DNA of 64,000 bases from Morinoia aosen. Its lineage: Eukaryota; Arthropoda; Malacostraca; Amphipoda; Talitridae. Within the stretch, counting starts at the first letter, position 1; each line of letters begins with the position of its first letter. Below, piece after piece: positions 12,935-21,830 of the stretch. The DNA lies in contig CM059560.1 of NCBI GenBank assembly GCA_030386875.1, forward strand, positions 46,914,757-46,978,756. Reading direction: 5' to 3'. The notes beneath the pieces are model-generated. The model did no database searches. It was not told the origin of the DNA and was given only the letters and a program-made list of their open reading frames with translations. Position numbers and translations under genes: made by a program.

Positions 12935-13031
12935 ATTGGAGGAATTCTTCCTTGTCCTGACGTCTCGAAATTTCATTGGCTAGGTGCCCGCTTTCTTGTG
13001 CCACACCTTCGACGCGCGGCCTGTTCATTGG
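12935..13031 (-). promoter_or_regulatory. Three CCAAT boxes, left LTR
   Basis: ATTGG on the plus strand (CCAAT on minus) occurs at 12935-12939, 12975-12979 and 13027-13031. Spacings are 40 and 52 bp, all upstream of the heat-shock element in the minus direction. Clustered CCAAT boxes upstream of HSE and TATA are common in hsp promoters (NF-Y sites). Five-base words are weak evidence alone, but the order is coherent. Confidence 0.55.
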
Positions 13032-13528
13032 CCCAGATGTTGCGGCTTTTGTTTAAGGCCAACCCTCGTATCGCGCCTTCGTGCGAGGCCTGTTCCCATG
13101 CCCAAGCGACGGCCGGCTTAACGGCTTATACATTCCAACGTCTATCGCAGTTTTTCGCGCTTTTACCTATAACTGGCCTCGCAACACATCGTATTATATA
13201 AGATATAAAATATTTCACTACTAGTATATAAGATATTTCACTGCAGGTTTTTGACTTTTCCTACAGTGAAGCATTTTCCCAAAATCTTAATAATTTCCAA
13301 AAATCTTAATATGAGAGTAGTATCTCTGGACAATACAGTTAGAGTCGTGTGTACAATATGGAAAGTGAAATGTTTCATTCTTTCATTTGAGAGTAATTTG
13401 AAGTCGTTGGGTGCATTCTTTCAAAAGTTAAAACCGGGTCAACTCAAGTTTTTACTGAGCGGAGTCGGAAAGGCTTATTGATGAATTTCTGTAGTTCCCA
13501 GAAAACAGAGTAGTATTTCTGGACAATA

Positions 13529-13541
13529 CCCTCTTCGCCCC
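13529..13541 (-). other. Polypurine-tract candidate
   Basis: On the minus strand this reads GGGGCGAAGAGGG, 12 of 13 purines, three bases before the LTR start (TGTCCAG). A purine run next to the 3' LTR primes plus-strand DNA synthesis in LTR elements. At the opposite end, the sequence before 17990 (AATTTTCCC) is not a polypurine tract, which supports the minus orientation. The internal C and the 3-base gap make this only a candidate. Confidence 0.45.
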
Positions 13542-14179
13542 AGAAAAATTTGAGCCAACTTGCAAAGTGGGTTCAAATTTTCACCCGTTAATTTTAATTA
13601 TGACCTTTACATACCCCTTACGTTAAAGAGTTAGAAAATATTCACCCTCTTTTTCAATTTCTTAGCTTTTCCCGACATCAACATATCCCTACATATCACC
13701 TCATCATTTACCTTCTTGCAACACGCCGATGTTGACGCATTTATAAAATATTCATTAATACCTGACACACACTAAATAATTGAAACGCATCTCTGACACA
13801 CATTATTGTAGTACGCAAATAGCAAAAACACAGTAAAGATACCGCACATATCCAACAACTTGAACGCATAAATAAAACACACACAACATATTATTCTCGA
13901 CTTACTCTCGGCAAATTCATCAACATAGATAAACATATAAATTAGAGATCGAAAAATCGGCGAATTTGTTACAAGCAGAGACATCCTTTCAGCTTTCTCG
14001 GTTGCAATCCACCTAAAAACCCAATCTCAAAGTGGAGGTGATTTTCCAACCTCAAGTTTTCTTCCTCATGATTATCATTTAATCCTGTGATTCAAAGTAG
14101 ACGTTTTTCTTCCAACAAAGCTCGCTGTTGCTCCTCCTGCGAGCCTAGGTAAAGCTTGTTGTTGTTGTTCCTGTGACGT

Positions 14180-14353
14180 GCTACTCCTCGGCTTGCTACT
14201 GATTCTCGGCTTGCTACTGATCCTGGGCTTGCTACTGATCCTGGGCTTGCTACTGATCCTGGGCTTGCTACTGATCCTGGGCTTGCTACTGATCCTGGGC
14301 TTGCTACTGATCCTGGGCTTGCTACTGATCCTGGGCTTGCTACTGATCCTGGG
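14180..14353. repeat. 18-bp minisatellite, about 9.6 copies
   Basis: CTTGCTACTGATCCTGGG is repeated eight times without visible change from 14210 to 14353. It is preceded by one variant copy (14192-14209, CTTGCTACTGATTCTCGG) and a partial copy. Because 18 is a multiple of three, both strands are open: minus strand encodes a run of Pro-Gly-Ser-Val-Ala-Ser, plus strand a run of Leu-Leu-Leu-Ile-Leu-Gly. With no flanking coding features, I read these frames as by-products of the minisatellite. Confidence 0.92.
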
Positions 14354-14911
14354 GAGGGCCCCCTGCTGAGAATCGAAGTTACTGAAGCTTTTCCATTAAA
14401 AAAATTCATCCTTGGCGTCACGTGAACTCGTGGAAAATTCCGTAGATCCTCGTTGCGTCAAATCGCGGACAAATCCTGTAGATTACTGCGTCAATACGCG
14501 TAGGACTCCCACGTTGGAGCTCATAAGCTCTTTCATAAAATTGTAGAAAATGAAGCACATTTATTTGCGAAGACCTTCAGGTTTTAGTTCTCAGTCTGCT
14601 CGTCGACTAGCATGACATTAACCCCTGATGTTCGCGTTAAATTGCCAATGATCTCCTTCCGTAAATGTACGCGTTTGATTGTCTAACATGGTTACTTGGT
14701 AATCGAGAGACAGCGCATTACATGGTCGATCAACGTAAGAATTGTTCCTCGGTTTTCTTCAAAATCTGCCTTGAGTGAGGCGGACGTGAGCTACACGAAG
14801 AATTCCTACATACAAACATAAAATAGTTACTTTCCGGTATCCTCAACCAACTCTAGACGTACAAAAGCCGAAATTCGTTCGACGGTGTCACTAATTGGTC
14901 AAATCACCTCA

Positions 14912-15670
14912 CAAGACTATATGAACATTATTACACATGATGTACGAACTCGCAGGAGATTTACCTTGTAGGCCGAAATCCTGAATACGCACCAATAAAA
15001 AAAAGCACATATACATTGGGTATTGTCAAGGCGTCTAACTTTACATTATACTCTGCCGCGAAGGCTTTTCTAACGATCAGACATTATGCCAACACCGACA
15101 CACAAGAGAAAAAATACACATGAATTGGGTACTATCAGCTCATCGGACTTTACGTTATACTTGGCCGCGAAGGCTTTTCTAGCGATCCGACATTCTAACA
15201 ATACCGACATACAAAGAAATGCAAAAATAGACAAAATGTAGTGTTACCAACCCGTCAACTCTACATCTTACTACGCCGAAAGGCTCTACAGACGATTTGA
15301 CATTGTGATAACACTGACACAAAAATGCAAAAATAGATACGACACAAAATTTTATCCGATTCTCAGCCCCAGAGACAGTGCAGCACATTTAAATGATTCC
15401 ACGTTGCCGCAAGATTATATAAACATTCACACAAATATTGTACACCAAATCGGGAGATTTGCCAAACAGGCTGAAATCCCTAACGCACTTAATGTACTCA
15501 TGAATACACAGTGTGTCATCACTCTGTTAGACTTTACATCATACTTTTGCTGAGAACAGCCGTTCTGATGATCTAACATCTTGATAACACAAACAAAATG
15601 AAAAAAACATGATTATTAACCTAATTCTCAGCCTTTGAGAAATTGCACAATTGTTATTCAATTATGTCAT
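14912..15670. repeat. Compound diverged repeat A-B-B-B-C-A-B-C
   Basis: Module A (CAAGACTATATGAACATT at 14912 and CAAGATTATATAAACATT at 15410) recurs 498 bp apart, with a shared GGAGATTT and GCCGAAATCC/GCTGAAATCC core. Module B, of about 110 bp, occurs at about 15003, 15108, 15221 and again diverged at about 15495. Its shared features are GCCGCGAAGGC-like text followed by CGAT, GACATT and TAACAC. Module C (ATTCTCAGCC then AGA and GCAC) occurs near 15359 and 15631. The divergence is far greater than between the LTRs, so this structure predates the insertion. Confidence 0.75.
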
Positions 15671-18147
15671 TTTCTTCGTCGTCCTTCAATTTCAACGCAT
15701 TTAATTCAATGCTACTGATAACATTTAATATACATTCTTTTCTTGTTCTCACAACATCCTACATTCTTGCGTTCCGTACTACCACACTAGAGTTTTAACC
15801 ACATCAGCTTGAACGTACCGACAAATTTCTTAATTGCGAGTGCTATCCACTAAGCAATAAAATTCCGGCAAAGGCTCTCTGCTGCGCGGTCCATCTCTCT
15901 CACATACATTCTCGATGAAGATTTCCCTTGTACAATCCAGTCGCTATGCATTTTCAATTTTTTAACGCCATAAATCAATTCCTTTGCAGAAATTACACTC
16001 CATCTTGAATATTGAGCATTTTCGTACTAGAAAATAAACATATCCTAATGAAGTTGATAAGTACATCGTTATTATGCAAACACTCTATCGCCATCAATTA
16101 ACGCTAGAATTTCAATTATTGACGAAACGGCTCACACAATTTGATTAAAGTTACAACTAAACCATGTCAAATTCAAAGCATTGTCGAATGTTTCTGCTCC
16201 TCCCATCTTACGCTCAAACATTAGAAGGCACGCCAGAGCTACTTTTGTTGATCAGGCAAAACCGACCCCAACGAACCTGTCCAAAATCCGCGCACGAACG
16301 AGAGAGAATGCGTAGACAAATACGAGGAATGCATTATAAAATCCAAAAATTTTTCTGAAGAATTCTCATGGATCTTCCGTTCCACCGATTTAATTCAATA
16401 CCGAATGTTAGGTCATTTTCGCTTCCAGTACAAGTAAATTTCTCTGTTTAGCGAGACGATACTCCCAGACGTACGCAAGGAATATTCATCTCTCACACGA
16501 GGCAATACTTTACTCTGCGATAAAATTCGAGGTCGAATCCCACTCGAGAAATGGCGTAGTATTTCTTCAAAATCTACACAACTCTATCTCCTTCGCTGTA
16601 GTAGAATTCAGTTTCAGTAAGATATAATTTGCACCTCTCACATGAGTATAACTTGAACATTCCCTAAGACGACGAACGATTTGAAGAAAAATACACAATC
16701 TTCCAATTAACGCACACTTAAAAATGAAAATTCATTCATCGGTGACATGTAACTGTTTAGACTACACAAAATTGCATTCAATCCACGTGTTCCCTTTAAA
16801 ATCTACAGATGCTTAATATAATAAAAATTCCTTCCTACCTGAAGGCAGCTAGGATTGAATAATCTTAAATTACCACGCTCTACCGTCGAATTCACATCAA
16901 AAGGAAATTTTTAAACACCACGAATTTATAAAAGTTAAGGAAGCAAAATTTTCATGCTCAGTGAATTTGATATAAAGGTATTGATTGACTTATGTCAGTG
17001 TCGAAATGGATTGTATACTTGGCACATGGGAAAACCACCCCAAATATTTAATGATTTTAGTGTATTATTATTGAAGCAATTATTTAAATTCTCACTCTGA
17101 TGTACTGGAGCTTAGCACAATGATCTTGTGAATAAAAAAAAGGAGGATCAATTTACTTTACTTAACACACGAGCAGAGGCGTCATTTATATCTAAGTGAA
17201 TAAAATTAGACCACGAACTAAATTCGCAGCATCGTTGAAAATCATCACTTACTTTAAAACACTACATTTAATTTTTATCCTAAGCACCGCCACTTAATTC
17301 ATTCAACAGTTTGCAACAAGAATTTGCCACCCCTTTGATAGCAAGGAAATTGATTCTCAAAATTCCCATTACTGCTTCTCAGCAGCTGTCAACTTACATA
17401 ATTGAAGCACTCAAATATCAACGAATGAAAATGTGAATTATGTTGCTAAAGCTGATTGTAGAAGCTTGACACACGCGAGGCCAAAAAAAATTCTGCAAAT
17501 TGTTTTGAGTAAGGTATCATTATAAATGAAAATTCCAACTGGATTAATTACTAAATGTCTCAAAGCCCAGAAAAATGTAAACTTGTTTCAAAGATTCATT
17601 TCAGATAAGGCGGTGTTTGCTGAAGTTAATGCGTTATTTTCCACAGCCAAGGCTTCGCACCTAAATTCAGTTATACCTAATGATTGTACAGATTATAGAA
17701 AAATTCAACCAAAAATTCAGCACTCAAAGAAAAGAATTTTTTTTTTTTTACCAACACACCAGGAATAAAATGTTCCAAGAAGACAACGCTATAAAACTCC
17801 CCAAGAATTGGAGCGTACTTAAAATGACACGGGGTGAATTGTACTTGCAGAAAATTCTGCTTAATTATCGAGCGACTGTTTGACTGAATTAAAAGAAACA
17901 GAAATTTTGGACAACTGAAAATGAATTCCTTTAAATTTCCAAGCTGATATACAGACAGTACGCTTGCACAGGATAATTAGAATTTTCCCTGTTGCGATAC
18001 GGAGACGAGGGGCGGGTTTAGGACCCCCCCTTGCCCATACGCTGAGGGAATTGCAACCCCCACACATGTTATAGTATTATCCTTTATGCTTGCGTACACC
18101 TGCATACCAGACATGGAGAATAAAAGAGTTATTAAGATTTACATTAA

Positions 18148-18153
18148 TTTATT
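18148..18153 (-). terminator. Poly(A) signal AATAAA, right LTR
   Basis: This is the counterpart of the left-LTR signal. In a 5' LTR such a signal must be bypassed for full-length element RNA to be made, as in other LTR elements that have it within R. Confidence 0.55.
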
Positions 18154-19163
18154 GGGAAACACGTTTATAAACACACAAGGCATGGGAACGAAATGATTTG
18201 AAAGGGCACTGACATAAATGTGATGCTTACCGAAAATTCGAGTTACACATACTCCTTCGCTGACAACGATTTACGCGCACCCAAACAGCCGGCTCCACAG
18301 TAACACAAATCATAATATTTGCGAGAATAACACATCACGATTTAACCTGGAATTGTGACACGGTGTCGAATCATACAACGGGAAGTCGATTCTCAACTCA
18401 ATAAACACAGGTAATCGATTGCCTATAAATTAGATGATTCTTCACGATACTTTGAAAAGCACTTTTCTGGGTGCTGATCTACATCTGAAATTGAACTTCA
18501 ATCACCACCTAAAAGAGCTCTCACAACTATAAAACACTCGCCCTTTTGATAATAAATGATTCACTGATGGATATTCACTGCCGATGCTATTGCTCACTGC
18601 TGATGTTCCACGTCGTAGCTTAGAATGGCTGCTGTCCTGTGCTGATGTCTCGTTAACGTGCTGCAGTGGTACCTTCCACCGCTCCATCTTGGGATGCCGG
18701 TATTACAACTCGTATTCACTGCTGCCATGATGCCTGGAATCGCTTTAGAGTTTCGTTCAGCCCAGGATTCCTTGAGGCGTTGGTGAGCCAATTCACTGTA
18801 GTTTTGTGCGCTGATTTTCGCATCGTTGGTGAACGAACTTGACTGTTGATACTCGCAATGTTGGCGCTTGCGTGGCTCCAAATCTTGATTCTGCAGTTGC
18901 CTGTGAGCTCGGTCCCCGATGCAAAGGTATTTGAATCACCACTGCGAGGCCGGTTTACTTCGATCAGGTTTCTTTTGGGAGACGGTGTTCACCGGTTGCC
19001 GACGTCCAACTTTGTTTCTTGCACTTCGAATTATTAACTTTCAAATTGCAGCTTGGTAGAAGGCAAGTCGGCTATGCCGACCTGCTGTGTAGTGCACCCT
19101 CAGACGTCGTGCGCAGTGCTCTCTCGTGCGTTCAAAAATCCCTCTCGAGGCCTCATCTACCCT

Positions 19164-19172
19164 CCTTATATA
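19164..19172 (-). promoter_or_regulatory. TATA box TATATAAGG, right LTR
   Basis: Minus-strand TATATAAGG is placed relative to the heat-shock element exactly as in the left LTR. The predicted start is near 19142. Confidence 0.7.
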
Positions 19173-19188
19173 TGCGCGTCTCGGATCC

Positions 19189-19211
19189 TTCTCGAATGTT
19201 CACGAATATTC
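19189..19211 (-). promoter_or_regulatory. Heat-shock element (five perfect modules) in right LTR
   Basis: This is an identical copy of the 12883-12905 element, offset by 6,306 bp, with alternating TTC and GAA triplets every five bases. In this LTR it would drive transcription of the whole element towards lower coordinates. Confidence 0.85.
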
Positions 19212-19240
19212 GCAGTTACAATGACAGCATTTTACAGCTG

Positions 19241-19337
19241 ATTGGAGGAATTCTTCCTTGTCCTGACGTCTCGAAATTTCATTGGCTAGGTGCCCGCTTT
19301 CTTGTGCCACACCTTCGACGCGCGGCCTGTTCATTGG
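19241..19337 (-). promoter_or_regulatory. Three CCAAT boxes, right LTR
   Basis: Plus-strand ATTGG occurs at 19241-19245, 19281-19285 and 19333-19337, the counterparts of those in the left LTR. Confidence 0.55.
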
Positions 19338-19640
19338 CCCAGATGTTGCGGCTTTTGTTTAAGGCCAACCCTCGTATCGCGCCTTCGTGCGAGGCCTGTT
19401 CCCATGCCCAAGCGACGGCCGGCTTAACGGCTTATACATTCCAACGTCTATCGCAGTTTTTCGCGCTTTTACCTATAACTGGCCTCGCAACACATCGTAT
19501 TATATAAGATATAAAATATTTCACTACTAGTATATAAGATATTTCACTGCAGGTTTTTGACTTTACCTACAGTGAAGCATTTTCCCAAAATCTTAATAAT
19601 TTCCAAAAATCTTAATATGAGAGTAGTATCTCTGGACAAT

Positions 19641-19980
19641 ACAGTTAGAGTCGTGTGTACAATATGGAAAGTGAAATGTTTCATTCTTTCATTTGAGAGT
19701 AATTTGAAGTCGTTGGGTGCATTCTTTCAAAAGTTAAAACCGGGTCAACTTAAGTTTTTACTGAGCGGAGTTGGAAAGGCTTTTTGATGAATTTCTGTAG
19801 TTCCCAGAAAACAGTTAGAGTCGTGTGTACAATATGGAAAGTGAAATGTTTCATTCTTTCATTTGAGAGTAATTTGAAGTCGTTGGGTGCATTCTTTCAA
19901 AAGTTGAAACCGGGTCAACTCAAGTTTTTACTGAGCGGAGTCGGAAAGGCTTATTGATGAATTTCTGTAGTTCCCAGAAA
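19641..19980. repeat. 170-bp tandem duplication private to right LTR
   Basis: The segment starting ACAGTTAGAGTCG at 19641 is repeated starting at 19811. The left LTR has one copy (13335-13504), bounded by ACAG at 13335 and ACAG at 13505. Duplication through this 4-bp microhomology gives the observed 170-bp unit. The copy at 19641 carries changes (AACTTAAG, GAGTTGG, GGCTTTTTG), while the copy at 19811 reads like the left LTR at those sites. Confidence 0.9.
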
Positions 19981-20001
19981 ACAAAGTAGTATTTCTGGAC
20001 A

Positions 20002-20005
20002 CAGG
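20002..20005. repeat. Target-site duplication CAGG, right
   Basis: The satellite resumes at CAGGAGGTATC directly after the terminal CA of the element, repeating the four bases that precede it on the left. Removing the element plus one CAGG restores an intact monomer. Confidence 0.88.
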
Positions 20006-20684
20006 AGGTATCTCTAGAACGTACAAAGGAGTACAGGAGGTATCTCTACAGCGCACAAAGGAATACAGGAGGTATCTCTACAGCGTACAAAGGAGAACAG
20101 GAGGTATCTCTAGAACGAACAGAGGAGTACAGGAGGTATCTCTAGAACGTACAAAGGAGTACAGGAGGTATCTCTAAAACGTACAGAGGAGTATAGGAGG
20201 TACCTCTACAGCGCACAAAGGAGTAAAGGAGATATCTCTAGAACGTACAAAGGAGTACACGAGGTATCTCTACAGCGTACAAAGAAGTACAGGAGGTATC
20301 TCTAGAACGTACAGAGGAGTACAGGAGGTATCTCTAGAACGTACAATGAAGTACACGAGGTATCTCTACAGCGTACAAAGGAGTACAGGAGGTATCTCTA
20401 GAACGTACAGAGGAGTACAGGAGTTATATCTACAGCGCACAAAGGAGTACAGGAGGGATCTCTACGGCGCACAAAGGAGTACAGGAGGTATCTCTAGAAC
20501 GTACAAAGGAGTACACGAGGTATCTCTACAGCGTACAAAGGAGAACAGGAGGTATCTCTAGAACGTACAGAGGAGTACAGGAGGTATCTCTAGAACGTAC
20601 AAAGGAGTACAGGAGGTATCTCTAAAACGTACAGAGGAGTACAGGAGGTACCTCTACAGCGCACAAAGGAGTAGAGGAGGTATC

Positions 20685-21830
20685 TCTAGAACGTACAAAG
20701 GAGTACACGAGGTATCTCTACAGCGTACAAAGGAGTACAGGAGGTATCTCTAGAACGTATAGAGGAGTACAGGAGGTATCTCTACAGCGTACGAAGGAGT
20801 ACAGGAGGTATCTCTAGAACGTACAAAGGAGTACACGAGGTATCTCTACAGCGTACAAAGGAATACAGGAGGTATCTCTAGAACGTACAAAGGAGTACAC
20901 GAGGTATCTCTTCAGCGTACAAAGGAGTACAGGAGGTATCTCTATAACGTACAGAGGAGTGCAGGAGGTATCTCTAGAACGTACAAAGGAGTACAGAAAG
21001 TATCTCTAGAACGTACAGAGGAGTACAGGAGGTACCTCTACAGCGCACACAGGAGTACAGGAGGTATCTCTAGAACGTACAAAGGAGTACACGAGGTATC
21101 TCTAGAACGTACAAAGGAGTACAGGAGGTATCTCTAGAACGTACAGAGGAGTACAGGAGGTACCTCTACAGCGCACAAAGGAGAATGGGAGGTATCTCTA
21201 GAGCGTACAAAGGAGTACAGGAGGTATCTCTACAGCGTACAAAGGAGTACAGGAGGTATCTCTAGAACGTACAGAGGAGTACAGGAGGTATCTCTAGAAC
21301 GTACAAAGGAGTACAGGAGGTATCTTTAGAAAGTACAAAGGAGTACAGGAGGTATCTCTAGAATGTACAAAGGAGTACAGGATGTATCTCTAGAACGTAG
21401 AAAGGAGTACAGGAGGTATCTCCAGAACGTACAAAGGAGTACAGGAGGTATCACTATAGCGTACAAAAGAGTACAGGAGGTATTTCTACAGCGTGCAAAG
21501 AAGTTCAGGCGGTATCTCTACAGCGTACAAAGCAGTACAGGAGGTATCTCTAGAACGTTCAAAGGAGTACATGAGGTATCTCTAGAACGTACAAAGGAGT
21601 ACCGGAGGTATCTCTACAGCGTACAAAGGAGTACAGGAGGTATCTCTACAGCGTACAAATGAGTACAGGAGGTATCTCTGGAACGTTCAAAGGAGTACAG
21701 GAGGTATCTCTACAGCGCACAAAGGAGTACAGGAGGTATCTCTAGAACGTACAAAGGAGTACAGAATGTATCTCTAGAACGTACAAAGGAGTACAGGAGG
21801 TATCTCTTGAACGTACAGAGGAGTACAGGA
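20685..21830. repeat. Fragment of left-block unit L on the right of the element
   Basis: Rare variants of 5,103-6,250 reappear here at an offset of 15,582 bp. They include GAACGTATAGAGG (5171 and 20753), TATCTCTTCAGCG, TATCTCTATAACG, TATCTCCAGAACG and the GTAGAAAGG variant. The two flanks of the element therefore belonged to one array before the insertion. Confidence 0.85.

Larger units (their letters stand above)
11682..13525 (-). repeat. LTR, window-left copy (element 3' LTR), 1,844 bp
   Basis: This LTR starts TGTTGCGATACGG and ends TTTCTGGACA on the plus strand. By the minus-strand signals, U3 is about 13525-12834, R runs from about 12833 to about 11820, and U5 is about 11820-11682. It differs from the other LTR by a C-run of 9 rather than 7 near 11716, about five substitutions that I could find (near 11779, 12308, 13258, 13427 and 13509), and a 170-bp duplication present only in the other copy. 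Such near identity implies recent insertion. Because R-U5 lies next to the left satellite, transcripts starting in this LTR would run into it if not terminated. Confidence 0.9.
13526..17989 (-). other. Non-coding internal region of the LTR element
   Basis: This 4,464-bp AT-rich region has short frames only (70-110 codons). None resembles a retroviral-type protein, and there is no conserved motif of reverse transcriptase (such as YxDD) or integrase. It holds an 18-bp minisatellite near 14.2 kb and a compound diverged repeat at 14.9-15.7 kb. The stretch from 15.7 to 18.0 kb shows nothing I recognise. Large non-coding interiors between LTRs are the hallmark of LARDs, which depend on an autonomous partner. 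A structured packaging signal could lie here but I cannot identify one. Confidence 0.7.
11682..20001 (-). mobile_element. Non-autonomous LTR retrotransposon (LARD-like), inserted in satellite
   Basis: The 8,320-bp element has two long direct repeats at its extreme ends, each starting TG and ending CA, and is flanked by the 4-bp duplication CAGG. The repeat boundaries are sharp. The two copies share the sequence from TGTTGCG to TCTGGACA and differ on either side. Orientation is assigned as minus because the CCAAT/HSE/TATA promoter and AATAAA signal in the LTR are in U3-R-U5 order on that strand. A purine-rich run on that strand also abuts the 13525 end. No gag, protease, reverse transcriptase, RNase H or integrase is visible, and the longest internal frame is 109 codons of low-complexity repeat. 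This fits a large retrotransposon derivative mobilised in trans. The superfamily cannot be assigned from sequence seen here, and no primer-binding site was recognised. Confidence 0.88.
17990..20001 (-). repeat. LTR, window-right copy (element 5' LTR), 2,012 bp
   Basis: This is the direct repeat of 11682-13525, offset by 6,308 bp at its start and by 6,306 bp after the shorter C-run. It carries a 170-bp internal tandem duplication at 19641-19980, which with the 2-base C-run loss accounts exactly for the length difference of 168 bp. In the minus-strand sense this is the promoter-bearing 5' LTR that would drive the full element RNA from about 19140. Confidence 0.9.

Noticed and set aside
12713-13201. 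162-codon plus-strand frame in the LTR, perfectly repeated at 19019-19507
   Set aside because: It overlaps the minus-strand promoter (CCAAT, HSE, TATA) on the opposite strand. Its conservation is explained by the identity of the two LTRs, and the protein shows no recognisable domain.
13526-13560. Primer-binding site for a plus-strand element orientation
   Set aside because: The bases after 13525 (ATACCCTCTTCG) do not start with TGG and look like a polypurine tract on the other strand. The promoter also points the other way.
14092-14421. Frame with Pro-Gly-Ser-Val-Ala-Ser repeats, as a possible structural protein
   Set aside because: It is the direct product of an 18-bp minisatellite, which also keeps the opposite strand open. 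The flanks are non-coding.
11682-20001. Tandemly duplicated hsr-omega-like lncRNA gene rather than an LTR element
   Set aside because: The promoter and leader resemble such a gene, but the direct repeats sit at the exact ends, begin TG and end CA, and are flanked by a 4-bp duplication in satellite phase. That is the signature of LTR-element integration. The functional analogy is kept as a finding.
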